A stretch of DNA of 64,000 nt from Chlorokybus atmophyticus (GCA_009103225.1 RHPI01000818.1:247846-311845); one strand, 5' to 3'; counted from the stretch's first letter, positions 49,934 through 61,980 are shown. The notes: generated from the letters alone by a model not told the origin. Translations and numbers: made by a program.

Positions 49934-51527
49934 TTAGTTGTCTTCATCATAGTCAGAGTCGCTGTCATGGTTGCACAGCCTGCAGCTGCACTGCACAGGA
50001 TAAGTGGCTGTTGTGCCTCCCGGCTCCCGCGTGCAATAGACGTCACCGCTGGCAGCCTCCTGAAGCAGCTTTTCGCGATTGTCCCACAAGTCCGTTATGC
50101 GGCACAGTGCAATGGCTGCATTGGGAAAGATGGACGCCAGGCGTTCTGTCAACTCCACAGGTGTAAACCCGGATAACTGGGGGTGTACACCAGCGCACAG
50201 CACGATGCGAACTGTCTTTACTTGCGGCATGACGATCGGGCCAGGACCTTCTATATCCTCAGCCTCTTCATAGTCAGGCTGGCAAACGTCCTTGCAGAAG
50301 TTGAAGTAGGTGTCGTTCCATCCAGAGTCCACAATGCAGATGAGGGTCTCCAAATGTTGCAAGCGAGCAACACTGTGCAGCACGTCTCTGCGAAAGTGGC
50401 CTTTGGTGGGAGTCATTGCCAACACGCGCAGGTTGGGCATGTTGTGTGCTAATTGCGCGAGTTCAGAGGCACCAGCTGTTGCCGTGCATGTGAACACCTC
50501 CACACTCGTGCATCCTGCGCAGAGGTTGTCTCCGGTGGCGCAGCTGGTCAAGATGTTGCCGTACAGGTGAAGTTCTCTCAACTTGGGCAGCGTTGTGTGC
50601 GACAGCACTTTGTTGACATATTGCCATACCACAAAGTACGGAAACTCTGCAAACACCGGCCAAGACGATTCAGCCAGCTTAACGGCAAGAGTTGTCAGAG
50701 ATTGTTGGCTCAGCTTCATAACCAGCGACGCCACCAAGGTGCAGCATTCTCTCTCCTGCTTTTCATTTGCATCTTCATCCTTGTGTCCCTGTTACACAAG
50801 GCTGTGCTCAGTGCCGTACGCAACAAGTCCAGCTTAGCAGTCACGAAGCTTGCAGCACCTACTGCGCTTACTAAATCAGTAACCATGAGCTTCAGTTTCG
50901 TTACATATGCAATTGCCCACAGCTGCTTGCTATAGCAACACAACTGATTCATACAAGCTCGACTCGGTTCAATCCTCATTCAGCAAGCGCAGGGGTCCAG
51001 CTTCTTCCGGGCTCTAGTGTTGTGAGTAGTACTTTGGTGACAGCTGGTGATTGTCACACACACCGAGCAGTTGTAGATGCACTGTGCAAACACATTCCAG
51101 TGTGTGCACTCACCCCTTCGAAGGCAAGCACGAGAGTTTCAAGCTGTGTGATGTGCCGACTCATGGAGGCTGTATGTTTCATGAGTCTGGTAGCAAAAGC
51201 CTCGGTGACATCCAGCTGCTTCCAGGCATGGTAGCGTGCGCACAGGTCTCTGAACAGCTTGCAGACAGAAGCCATCCTTGTGATGAACGCCCAATGCTCG
51301 AGGTCCTTGACCTCAGCAGCATGCACTAGGCCGTCTATGATCAACTCCCACACGGCTAACCCTGATTGGTTGGCTGGTCTCCTCGCCAACCAAGCTGCTG
51401 CCATGCTTCTGAACCTCTCCCAAATGTACTCCGTAGCCTCCTCGTCCTCCTCTTCTTTGGACACCACCTTTGGTGGCGCCTCCGCCTTGCGTTGAAGACG
51501 CTGACCACTCCAGTAACTGCCCGGCAC
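49934..51527 (-). CDS. F-box/LRR-like protein
   Basis: Minus-strand pieces: 51527-51114 (N-terminal, ends at a GTGAGT donor), a middle exon around 50945-50790, and 50740-49934. The first has an acidic stretch (VSKEEEDEEATEY) and an F-box-like helix set (LAVWELIIDGLVHA, TRMASVCKLFRDLC, WKQLDVTEA). Later parts carry irregular leucine-rich repeats (LPKLRELHLYGN, MPNLRVLAMTPTKG, LQHLETLICIVDSG, PQVKTVRIVLCAG) and a Cys/Asp-rich tail (CSCRLCNHDSDSDYDEDN). F-box/LRR proteins usually select substrates for SCF ubiquitin ligases. The 5' end is uncertain (no ATG in the best frame at 51527; a Met lies at about 51405) and the middle exon borders are not resolved. The left duplicate survives only as the stub at 37115-37330. 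Confidence 0.65.
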
Positions 51528-52445
51528 AGTGCGTCACAGCCAGGCACTGAGACAAGCTTGAAACAAGCGAAGTCATTCTCAGCATGCACGGCCATGCATA
51601 AAGAGACTTCGCTTCTGCTTTTGGCTATGCTGAGCTAGAGGCTGCTACGTACAGCTCAGAGGGCATGCCGACCCTAGCTGCCATGACAGGACCAGCAAGC
51701 GGCGCTACTGCCTAGCATGTCTGCTTGACCACCACTACGCCTAAGGAAACGTCACTTCCCGTGCTTGGCATCGACAGCGTTGTTCGCCAGCGGCGGTCAG
51801 CATCAACAAGCTGCTGAATGCTTTTCGCAATAACAAAACCACGCGAGCATGGACAAGCGAGACCCTAGAGAGGCTGGCACACCAAGATTGATTTCAGCAA
51901 GGTGCTTAAACAGCTATGACCCCAGCTTCAGCAATGGCCACCACATAGCAAAGCAGGCACAGCAGTAGCGGTAAGCAACACGCACGCATGCAGTTACTTG
52001 TAGGCGGGCGCACCTGCTCCGCTTTCAGCTGCTTGACACCGCCTGCTGCTGCACCCAGCTCAGTCCGAGCTCATGCTTACCGCGACTGACACGGACCTCA
52101 CTCGCATTGCTCGCCCGCATGCAGCAGAAGTAAACCAGCCCTGCTTTAACGCAAGCAGGTCTGTTTTACGTCCGCTGCGCCAGTGCTTCCAGTGACTCAC
52201 AAACTTATGAACGATCAGCTAACAGTGGAGGGGTTCAACTCTGTCATGTTAGCTAACTCTTACCAGTATGCACAGCTTCCCTTCCGTGCTTGTGGCGGGA
52301 GTTTGGCGCAGTGTGGCGTTGCCGTTGCGGCCGGCGGCGTAGGCGGCGGCGGCGGAGGTAGTGGTGGCCTTGAAGCAGGAGGGCGATGGTGTCGTGAGGT
52401 GGCTGCCGTGCCTTGTGAGGCAAGGGTAGGGCAAGCGGGAGCGGG
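51528..52445. promoter_or_regulatory. Divergent region between F-box/LRR and MZT1
   Basis: No supported coding exon apart from a possible missing 5' exon of the F-box gene near 51530-51600. A GGC-rich stretch near 52330-52365 precedes the MZT1 start. Confidence 0.4.
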
Positions 52446-53538
52446 ATGGAAGGAGGGGCTGACGGCAGAGGGCGGGCGCTGACGGTGCAGCAGGCTCGGG
52501 AGACACTGGACAGTGAGTTTATAGCGGTGGTGCTTGGGGTTTGTTGAACGAAGTGTGTGCTTGTGTGTTTTGTTTAAATCCACTGAACGCGGCAAGTTGT
52601 TAGTAATGTTTGAAAAAGTAAGCAATATTTATACATTGTGGCTGCACAGTTCTGGCTTTGCCAGACCGTGATTCATAATTGTTTGTCCAGTGCATTGTTG
52701 TCGGCCAGTCTGTACCAAGCACATATCACATGCAGTTCCTAAATGGCTGCGTTGTTGAGCGATTCACAGTATGCGTGTTGCACCGGCAGTTTTGCATCCG
52801 CCCAGTGAAATCTTCCGCCTCGTGTTGCACATCATGGAGTGACGATCATGCTTGCAGCAGAAGTAATCACCGCATGGTGCATACGCGTCTTATTGAGAAA
52901 TTATCTCCATGCCGATAAGTGATACTGCATCAAAGCGCGCATGGCATTAGCAATGATCCAGTCACACTCCACTACTATACTTAAAGAACATACAAAAGTT
53001 TGTTCACGGCACTAGTGTCCGGGTACCTGCTGCCTAATGTAATGTTGAAACACTCCACGGTACAAACACTCCATCCTGTCAATTCATGGTTAACCTTGAT
53101 GGAGGTTGCACAACAGCCATAGGGTGTTTAGTCATACTGCAGTGGCCACACACCTTGTACAGTCTCACACTGGCAATGCTACCAACTGCGCTATTGCAAT
53201 TGAGACTGCGTGGCACATTGTGTGACGCTTGCGTCATGTGTTGGCAGTTGCATACGAGATCTCCAGGCTGCTAAACACCGGCCTCGACCGCGAGACGCTG
53301 TCCATCCTCATCGGGCTCTGCGAGAACGGCATCAACCCCGAAGCCCTGGCCGCTGTCGTCAAGGAGCTGCGCAGGGAGGCCAGAGCCTTGCAGGTAGGGA
53401 ATTGGTGCCGATAGCCACTGCACAATTGCTTCATGATGTTGGCCTGTTGTTGCAATGCAGTTGTAGTTATGTGAATGTAGTTGTGATATGTAAATGTGGT
53501 TTCAGCAGGCAGCACAAAAAGCCGCACGCGCGACATGA
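52446..53538 (+). CDS. MZT1: MOZART1 (mitotic-spindle organizing protein 1)
   Basis: Three exons: 52446-52512, 53248-53393, 53506-53538 (or from 53509); 80-81 residues, the normal size. Exon 1 gives a short leader and QQARETLD. The split Ile codon leads into [20 protein letters not shown], then [16 protein letters not shown] and [11 protein letters not shown], the family's signature. MZT1 binds the N-termini of gamma-tubulin complex proteins and is needed to recruit or activate the gamma-tubulin ring complex at nucleation sites. The last intron ends in a tandem CAGCAG acceptor, so isoforms with or without one Gln are possible. The last exon is only ten or eleven codons plus the stop. Confidence 0.93.
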
Positions 53539-53717
53539 GCAACGAGCACAGCACAAGCGTGGTATAGTAGAGACTGAGGTGGCCGCAAACATCTATGTCA
53601 AGGTAGACATACCTTCTTTAGAGCTCTTGAAAGCTGTACAGGCTTGCAGCATGTAAGCGACGCCGGCTGTATACTTTACAATATTCATATCCCTCTGCTT
53701 ACATCAAAGGCACTTGG

Positions 53718-55330
53718 TTACATGCTAGTGCCTGAGGCAACTCGCGCTACTCTGGACAGCTTGCGCGCATCATCCCTGTTAAAGAACTTGCCCTTCTCCT
53801 CCATGTAACCTTTCCTAATCTCCTCATGATAGAAGGTGAAGTAGAAGAGCAAGTCATCGTAGCAGTGACACACGTCGTGGTGCGTGCTCTGATGTAGCTG
53901 CTTGCAAAAGAAGTAGATAGCTTCGACCTGCCAATGCAGCAGATTATTACACAACTGGCAGTTGATAACATTCCTTGCCAATCGTTCAACAGATTTGCAC
54001 AACCATGCCATGCAAGCACTCCGATCGTTGCCACTTGTGTAACATTCGCATCACTGTTGTGTTCACTGCTTCTGATGAGACATAACCGCATACCGTGGAC
54101 ACGCCTTCCTCAGTTACGCCACGTGTGTGAGGCCGCCAGAACGCAGTTCGTATGGGACCGCAGAGGCGCATTCGGGGGAACTTTCCTAGTCTGGGATCAT
54201 CGCTTACGAGAGATCCTGCCTGCAAGTGCACATCAAGGGGGAGTGGCTCCATGTCTTGAACAAGTGTTGCAACTGACCTTCTTCCACTTTGAGTCCATTG
54301 CAATGATGTGCTTGCAAGTGCCTTGCGGCAGCTCAGCCACGGTGATAGAGTCGCTGGACGGGAACAGCAGGTACGTATCCTTCGGGTCATAATTGTCCAC
54401 AGGGAAGCTGTCATAGTCCCAAACTTCAACCTGCTTGACATTGTGCTTAATAGGTAGCCTCCCATGTACTGTTAGAACCGCAACAACTGCGTTACCTGAT
54501 GAGGGGCAAGAAGGCGAGCATGTACACCAGTGCTCATCGCGCGCACCTCGCGTGAGATCAGCACGTGGACTTGGCACGGCAGCTGCACGCATGGTATGGC
54601 ACCCCCTGGCGTCATTGGGATGAGGCAGTCGTAGCAAAAGAAACGCCTGGACTTCTTGCATTGAGGGCAAGGCATCCGCTGCAAGTAGCATACTAAGTGT
54701 GGTTGTTGCGAGACAAGACGTAAAAACAGACTACGCACACGCATGCGCACACGTGTGCATGCTTGCGCATGTAAGACAATGGCTCACTGTGTGGGAGGAC
54801 AACACCACAGACCACGTCGATAGAGGTGTTAAAGAACAAAACACTCACCTCTTTGCACGCCTGAAGAGGAGTGTGGGGGGAGATCTGAAGGCCCTGTGCA
54901 TGCACTGGTACCTGGTGAGACACAAAGCGCGTGCAAGCAGACAGACATAACGCATGCGTGTGAAGCTTACACGCATGCGTTATCACACGCTTGGACTCAA
55001 AATGTAGCTCAAGTTGATTGACCGTGTGCAGTCCACATTGCGCAGCAACTCAAAAGCAACAGAATGATTACGAGCTCGTGCAGGCAAGCAAAGTCAATTG
55101 GGCCACACCTCATGCAGCGGAGGCATCCGCCACTCAGGGTGGCGCAGGTTGATATTCGGGCCACCCTCAGCGCCACCACCGCCGCCGCCGCCGCCTTCCC
55201 CCTGCTCCCCCCTGCCTCCCGCGCCTCCCCCAAGCCTGCGCTTGCGCTGCTGAGGCTGAGGGTGAGGCTGGACCTCCTCCATAGCTGCCCCCTCGCGCGG
55301 CCCCTTCTCCACCAGCACCTGCACAACCAT
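53718..55330 (-). CDS. DTWD1: DTW-domain tRNA-uridine aminocarboxypropyltransferase (DTWD1-like)
   Basis: Six exons: 55330-55109, 54893-54849, 54678-54496, 54430-54278, 54219-54094, 53927-53718; 312 residues, all phase 0. A Gly/Glu-rich leader (alternative Met at 55285) precedes PLHEGLQISPHTPLQACKE, the zinc site CPQCKK..FCYDC, then VHARLLAPHQ and YLLFPSSDSITV. The DTW-motif position reads MDSKWKK, followed by PRLGKFPRMRLCG, TAFWRPHTRG and STVEAIYFFCKQLH. DTW proteins use S-adenosylmethionine to make acp3U in tRNA; DTWD1 acts on D-loop uridine. The motif Thr of DSTW is Lys here, with the exon ending shortly after it, which might affect activity. It is divergent from the NOM1 gene, 237 bp apart. 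Confidence 0.9.
54947..54983. repeat. Perfect 15 bp hairpin in a DTWD1 intron
   Basis: ATAACGCATGCGTGT and ACACGCATGCGTTAT around the loop GAAGCTT, inside DTWD1 intron 1 (minus strand). Confidence 0.9.
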
Positions 55331-55567
55331 TGTTTCCTGGATCTCCTACTGCTCCTCCTTGTCCGCCGCCGCCGCCGCCACTGCCGCCGCAACAGTCTAA
55401 GCAAATTTCACCGGGAGGAAGCTAGTGCACCTCGCAGGCGGCGGCGGCGGCGGGGGACGAGGAGGAGCAGGAGGAGAAGGTGGTGGTGGTGGCAGTGGTG
55501 GTGAAGAACAGGCAGAAGGCCGAGCAGGAGCAGGGCCAGGAGGAGAAGGAGGAGGAGGTTTGTGCGG
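55331..55567. promoter_or_regulatory. Compact bidirectional promoter region
   Basis: Only 237 bp separate the predicted start codons of DTWD1 (-) and NOM1 (+). It is very GC-rich and GGC/GGA-repetitive with no TATA box seen, so both 5' UTRs and promoters must be packed here or overlap the first exons. Confidence 0.55.
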
Positions 55568-58500
55568 ATGCCTGCGCCTGGCAGGCGGAAGGGCAGGCGA
55601 GGTGGAGGCGGAGGAGTGGGTGCAGGCAGCACGTGGAACAAGGGGCCTGTGCTGCCGGCGGCGCTGCGTAAAGCGCTTGTGGAAGGGGAAGAGGCAGGGG
55701 AAGGCACTGCAGGGAGCAACAAGACATCAGGTACTTAGTTTAATCGTTGATAGACAAGGACATGGAATATTGTGCGGGGATATGGTTTCAACCAATGCTG
55801 ATCGCTGGTGTTGCTTACTTGAATTGGGTAATAATAACACATGCAGTTTGCACTTATCACGTTTCAGTACAAGGTGCTAGCTCTATTCAACAATAAATGT
55901 TCCTAATGCTGTGCCTGCCCGCATTATCTCTGCATGTCACGCTATGCTGCTTCACTTCACGATTGCAAGCACACTTACACAATGTAGTCAGTTGAACGTG
56001 GCTTGCCTCTGTTAGCATTTGCATGTACATCGGCTGTAAGCTGCTGCCATTGATTGTCACACTGTTGCAACCGCTTAGTCCCGAAGCTTAATGAGCAGCT
56101 CAAGTTAGGTTGGTCTGTTACACTGCTCATGCCTGATTGCTTGCGGTTATTTAACTGCCCGTTGGGTGTTCTTACATTGGCAAAAAATGCCTGACGGAAC
56201 AGTTCTTGTCACCTTTTTTAGAACAACCTTCTCCAACTCATGCGTGTTTGCAGCTTCAAGTGGGCAGCACTCCCGCAAACAGAAGCGGCTGCTTGCCAAA
56301 CAGCTCAAGGTCGGTCTTGCGCAGTTGTTGTTTCAGTTAATGGAGAGTAAGACTTGGTCAGAAAAGACTCGTACCTATGCAGTCATTAACAGCATCTTTT
56401 TGTGCTCCTGTAATGCACTGCAGGTCCAAAAGCGACAGCAGCATCAAACAGCTTTGCGCGCTCGCAGCAATAAGCCACAGCCTTTGCAGGCAACACAACC
56501 GCAGGGTGCAAAGGCAAAACCCAAGCAGCAAAAGCAGTTGACACATCCATCATCAACCAATGGCACCGCAAAGGCAAAACCGGCGGCACAGAAGAACAGC
56601 AAGCTATCAACAAAAAGGCCAAGGCCTAACCCGAAGCATCTCAGCGCTGAGGATGCAGAGCTCAAGCGGCTGGCGAAGAAGCTCAAGATCAAGAGCGGCA
56701 AGTTGACTGGACCGGATGACGGGCTTCAGGCCTTGCTCGGCGGCCTTGCGGGACCGGATTTGTCCGCTGAGGAGCTCAGCGGCCGTGAAGGTGGCTTGAG
56801 TGATGATGATGAAGAAAGTGGAGAGGACGGAGATCTTGACTCTGAGGCTGGTCTTTTTGATGACCGAGATGAGCTGCATGGAGATGAGGACGACGATGTT
56901 GGTCATGAAGTTGATGAAGATGAAGACGATGGCAATGAAGAGGAGGAGGAGACGGAGGCCAATGCAAAAGGCTCTCCTCCTAAGGGTGCTAAGGGCGCGT
57001 ACGTCCCGCCTCATCTGCGGCAGTCACAAGTGGACACGAGCGAGGCAGCGTTGCGGCTTCAGCGTCGCGTGCGTGGGCTGCTCAACAGGTTGACAGAGGC
57101 CAACATCGAGTCGATCATGAAGGAGTCGGTGAGCTTGTACATGACAATGACGAGGCACAACGTGACGTTGGCCGTCACGTCCGAGATCATCTCGACCTGT
57201 GCCAGCGGCAATCGCGGCAATGATCAGCATGCGGCCACCTTCGCGGCCTTCATGGGCGCGGTCTCGGCAGTTTCCGGCTCCGACGTCGGCGCACAATTCG
57301 CTGCAGCACTCGCGGTGAGGCTGGAAGAAGCGGTTGCTGATGATGATAGCCTTGCCAGCCGCAACCTTGCAATTGCCGCCGCCCACCTTTACGTGTTCGG
57401 GGTGCTGGAAGCGGTGGCCATATTCAGCCTGTTGCAGGTGTGTGCGTGTGTGCTTGCGTGTGTACATGCGTGCGCTTGTGCAATCACACTTCAGTGGTTT
57501 CTGCCTGCTGTTCAGTTGATTCTGTTTGCAACTATGTATGCAGATGCTTTGCCAACGATTTACCGAGCAAGATGTCTCCACGATAGTGGTCTTGCTTCAG
57601 TCTTGTGGCATGCAGCTGCGCGCCGAAGACCCTGCGGCCATGAAGGAGTTCATTGTGGCTGTGCATGCACGCGCTGCTGACCGGTAGGAAGGGGGGGGGG
57701 GGGGTGCATTGGCTACTGTTACTATTGATTGTGACAATGCCTCTAGCTTACCTGCACGTTTGCATAGGCCGCAGGGGGAAGGTGCAATCAGCAAGCGCGT
57801 GCAGTTTATGCTGGATATGATTGTGGACATCAAGAACAACAAGGGCGTGGCTGCGCGCAAGAAGGAAGCTGCCGCTGTGGGCGCTGGCGCCCAGCAAGCG
57901 AAGCTTAAGAAGTGGGTGAAGGGCCTCGGGGTGTCTGAAGTGACGCTTCGGTCCGTCACATGGCAGAAGCTGCTGGAACCCAACAAGAAGGGCCGCTGGT
58001 GGCTGCCAGCAGCAGCTGGGGAGGAATTAGGTACATTAACCGCTTTGGTTGACTTGTGCTTCTGTGTGTTTGGTTCTGTGCGCGTGTGTGCGCGCCCCAG
58101 TGCTCTTGTGCTTAAGGCATGCGCACGTGTGTGTTAATGCAAGTCCTGCAAGTGCAGGCGCGTGCAGGAGAATATTCTCATGCATGCGCGCGTGCATGCA
58201 TGCGTTTATGTGCGTGTTACCTTGCCAAACAATTCAAAGCCCAGGGTATGCTCTATTCAGGTTACTCAACACTTGTTTGCCCGCACAGATAATTTTGCCG
58301 GCAGACCCCTTGTTGAAGACAACCAAGAAGGCGCTGAGCTCCTGCAGTTGGCGGCCCAGCAGCGCATGAGCACATCAGCAAGGAGGGCAGTGTTCTGCGC
58401 CATCATGGCTGCCGAAGACTACCTCGACGCGCACGCAAGGATACAGGGCCTTTCTCTCCCTGGCGCGCAGGCACGGGAGGTCCCGCGCGTGCTTGTGGAA

Positions 58501-59306
58501 TGCTGCTTGCAAGAAGCCGCGTTCAACCCTTATTATGCTGCCCTCGCCACACATTTATGTCAACTTGACCACAATCACAAGGTGAGGTTACTCGTACCTC
58601 TTGTGCTGTTGTGTATGCAACTGCTTCAACCAAACATGGTATTGCCTTGTTGTGCAGGTCACTTTCCAGTACTGCTTTTGGGACCATTTCAAGCAGCTGT
58701 CGGGTATGGAACTGAGGCGTGCGGCGAACTTGGGCCGTCTCATTGCACACATGGTTGGGTCCTTTGCAATCTCATTAGCCGTGTTGAAAACTCAGGTGAG
58801 ACTTGTGTGTGCTTGTCCAATGTGCCCCATGCAACCACTGCATGATGTTTGCTGCAATGTACGCAAGTGTATTGCATGCACCGTGCACGTGTTCATGTTT
58901 GGTGCAACGTGCGCATTTCTAACATGAGGGCGTTGCATGTGCACTATGTGCATATGCAATGTGTGCAACTTGTTGAGTGCACTCATGCTGATTCCAACAT
59001 GTGCATGCGTCACAGGACCTGGTTGACACTGTGTCCATGTCCCCGCGGGGCGTGCTGTGCTTCCGTGTGGTGTTTGAACATCTCCTCACCGACTACGACG
59101 ATGAGACTGTGCGCGGCGTGTTCGGCCGAGTGGCCGGCCAGCCCACGCTGGCCCCGCTTCGCGACGGCGTGAGCGTGTTCATCATCCAGCACGTGCTCAT
59201 CCCGCGCGTACTGCAGGGGCTGTCAAGCGAACAGGCTGCTGAGATGAAGCGCAGGTGGAAGCTTGGCAAAAAGGCCATGACGGATATCACGAGCTTCGGC
59301 CTGTGA
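55568..59306 (+). CDS. NOM1: Nucleolar MIF4G-domain protein, NOM1/SGD1-like
   Basis: Eight exons: 55568-55730, 56254-56309, 56424-57437, 57544-57683, 57768-58030, 58289-58581, 58658-58795, 59016-59306; 785 residues. A Gly/Arg-rich N-terminus and KQKRLLAKQLK lead to a long Lys-rich then very acidic region (about 180-270). GAYVPPHLRQ marks the conserved entry to the MIF4G domain (about 281-540: RRVRGLLNRLTEANIESIM, FTEQDVSTIVVLLQ). The MA3 domain follows (about 550-690: STSARRAVFCAIMAAEDYLDA, YYAALATHLC) and a conserved C-terminus (MSPRGVLCFRVVFEHLL, then ending DITSFGL). Family members act in the nucleolus in 40S ribosome biogenesis. Intron 4 holds a G homopolymer (57688-57704). Exon 1 is the least certain part. 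Confidence 0.92.
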
Positions 59307-60335
59307 TAAGATTGCGCTGTGCTGGTATGTGGCGAGAATGTCTCAGTTTTGTAGAGTTAGCATTCCTAGGGAAATGTCCCACCAGAGTACAAGTTCAAAG
59401 TGATTAGGGGTGGTGGCGTTAGACCCATTTAGTTGGAGGTTCAGCATGATTAACATAAAATGCATATGAGTTGTACAGGCAGCAGTGACGTGGAGTAGTA
59501 GTATGCAGGTTCTGGGCGAGTTTGCCCAAAAAAAACAAAATTGCACAGTAATGTCCTCACCTTTGCAATCAATTTTGGGTGCAAATGCCAGTACACAGCG
59601 GCGACACATGTAGTGTGGGTGATATCGATAGCTACATTCATTCACCAGGTAACTTGTTATGGCATGAATTAGCATTATTGCCATGTTCTGGGGTCAGTAT
59701 ACAGGAACTCAGGTATTACGCTGTGTATGCATGTGCATGGAGCTAAGGTTGCTGTGAGCAAATGTGATGCATACAACTTTTGCATGAGATGGCTACTGTT
59801 TACATCGTTGCAGGCATAGTGTCAAGCAGAATGAGTTGAGAAAGTAACAGATTTGTTAATACATTTGTCATTTGCCAAACACTTCCATTCGACCAAGTTA
59901 TTACACAATGTACTGGGTACTACAGTGACACTGAAGGGCAAGATTAGTTTTGTACGTGCACTTACAATAAGTGACTGCATGGCCATATGTACATTACCAC
60001 ACGCATAGTATCATGTATTCTTGAATATGTCATACAATATTAACCTGCTGTATGCATGTTCGTACAAAGTATACTAAACAGTTCCAGGCATTGTATGTGA
60101 TTGGGTCGAGGCACAGTAGCCACCTAACTGCTTAAGAGATTCAAGGAGACTGATGTTGGTTTGTTTTGCAACAGACAGAGATAGACAGTTTTTCTTTACT
60201 TTCTTTACTCAACGGCAAAATTGTAAAACCACACTCGTTCTACTCTACAATAAAAACTGACACTAAGCTACTAGATAGTACGTATATAGTACAGAGCTCG
60301 CTGTAGCCAGCAGCCACAGCACTGAGGGAAGTGGC
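59307..60335. other. Convergent intergenic region
   Basis: 3' flanks of NOM1 (+) and the ELIP-like gene (-). AT-richer than its surroundings; no gene is supported. Confidence 0.55.
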
Positions 60336-61819
60336 TTAAAAACCAGACTGGGGGCCCAGCACGTTCACGAATTTGAGGTAGCTGATGACCTGGCCAATAA
60401 TCCCATTGCCGGTAGCAGCCTCAGCGATGATGGCGCCAAGGAAACCAAGCATGGCCCACCGCCCATTGGTTAGCTCAATCTGCTTGGCATACTGGAAGAG
60501 GACACATGCATATCAGCACATACGCAAAAACCTTGACATACATGTAGACTGCTTTACTGACATGCAAATACTGTTTACTTAGCACACAATCTCACCTTAA
60601 ACGTGATCTGGGCGTCACGCTCAGCATACGAAGTGTACGCCTCCTGTTCCCTGAGTGAGCTCTCGCTTGTGCGGGGCCACACGCTCTTGTCACTACCATC
60701 AGGCGCCACGTTGAAGTCACCCGCCGCCTTCATGCGCTGAGCTGTGTCCTTAATCTACAAGACATTAAACTTTTTTAATTCACAACCCACCATGCACGAG
60801 GGAAATGCAGGGAAGAGCAATAATGCGGCAATAGTTCAATAATTCCCTACCTGGTTTTGGTTGTCTGGGGCGGTGAAGTCACCCTTCTGCTTGATTTCAG
60901 CGGCGGTCTTGTCTGCGGCATTAACATCAGTGGGCGAGAGGACGGCGTCGGCGGGTGCGTTGAGTCGTGCGTCAGCGATGGCCTTGAAGTCGTCCGGGGA
61001 GGTAAAGTCGCCCAGCTTTTTCAAACGCTCCTCCTCCTCAGCCAGGTTCTTCTCCTCGTTCTCCAAACCGAGGAGACGCTTGTACCTGGCTGCCTCAAGA
61101 GGCTCCATCTGACCACCGGCGGCACGAGTCACGGTCCAGTAGGACGCCAACAATGTGCTGCCACCAGACAACAACACCTGCACAGAGGAGGAAATTTATG
61201 TTAGTCTTGTGCTGAGATATTAAGCTACGACAGTTTCAGACATTGCTTATGGACCGACTTTTTTACCAGTGTAATGAGGAGGTAAAAGTTGGGAGTCACG
61301 AGACCAATCTGTTGGAGGATGGGCTTGCCAGTGAGGTACTCCTGGGTGAGACCTGTGAGGAAGCCCATCATGGCCAGGCGGCCGACCCACAGCTCAGCGA
61401 AAGGCTTGAAGCCGAAGATGCCCTCCCCTGTCGGCAAGCCAATGTTCTCCGCCGCCTACACGCAGATACTTTTGAGACGATGGCATTTGCAACACCAACA
61501 ACAATGCTTGACTCTCTTCAACCCAAGTGCCTGCAAGCACGTGTGCTATGGCTATGGCACAATGTACTATTTCAATTACCAGCTCTGTGGGTGTGAGTGG
61601 CTTGTCGCTCTGTGAGGTCTCATTGGGCTTGGTCTGCATGGCGGAAACCAAGAGAGGAGAGCGTGCCTTCCCAGCAGCACGCCATTGCGAGCTCCTGCGG
61701 CTGCCTGCCACAGCTGGCACAACAGCCCTCATCAACCCCAAACCGGCAGGCACAGCCGCCGCCGCCCTCAAGCTGGCAGACACCCTCACTGATGACGCCG
61801 AAGTCACCGCCGCCGCCAT
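60336..61819 (-). CDS. ELIP/LHC-like chlorophyll-binding-family protein with a long hydrophilic loop
   Basis: Five exons: 61819-61580, 61455-61267, 61177-60851, 60754-60596, 60491-60336; 356 residues. Residues 1-60 form a plastid transit peptide (MAAAVTSASSVRVSASLRAA). Helix 1 carries an LHC motif (ELWVGRLAMMGFLTGLTQEY), helix 2 is TPNFYLLITLVLLSGGSTLL, and helix 3 carries a second LHC motif (IELTNGRWAMLGFLGAIIAE). Two Glu-x-x-x-(N/G)-R helices around a plain one is the three-helix ELIP-like plan; PsbS has four helices. About 150 residues sit between helices 2 and 3: an acidic coiled-coil segment (NEEKNLAEEEERLKKL) and three GDF repeats (GDFTSPDD, GDFTAPDN, GDFNVAPD). A role in thylakoid photoprotection is inferred. 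A TATA sequence lies about 155 bp upstream of the start. Confidence 0.88.
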
Positions 61820-61972
61820 TGTGATAAGCTCACAACTGAGAGTATGCACTCGATGCTCTGTAGCAGTAACGAAGATGCACGCCAAGAATGCTCTTAAGGA
61901 TGCCGCAAGCCACACAACCGCCAGTGACAAGGAGATGACTGCCACTCATGCACAGCTAGATAGTGTAATGCG

Positions 61973-61980
61973 TATATATA
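61973..61980 (-). promoter_or_regulatory. TATA box candidate for the ELIP-like gene
   Basis: TATATATA, about 155 bp upstream of the chosen start codon. With a typical 30 bp spacing, transcription would begin near 61945, which favours the Met at 61819 after a 5' UTR of about 125 bases. Confidence 0.5.

Noticed and set aside
56800-57093. Met/Lys-rich and reverse-strand frames over the acidic region of NOM1
   Set aside because: Shadows of GAT/GAG-rich NOM1 codons in other frames.
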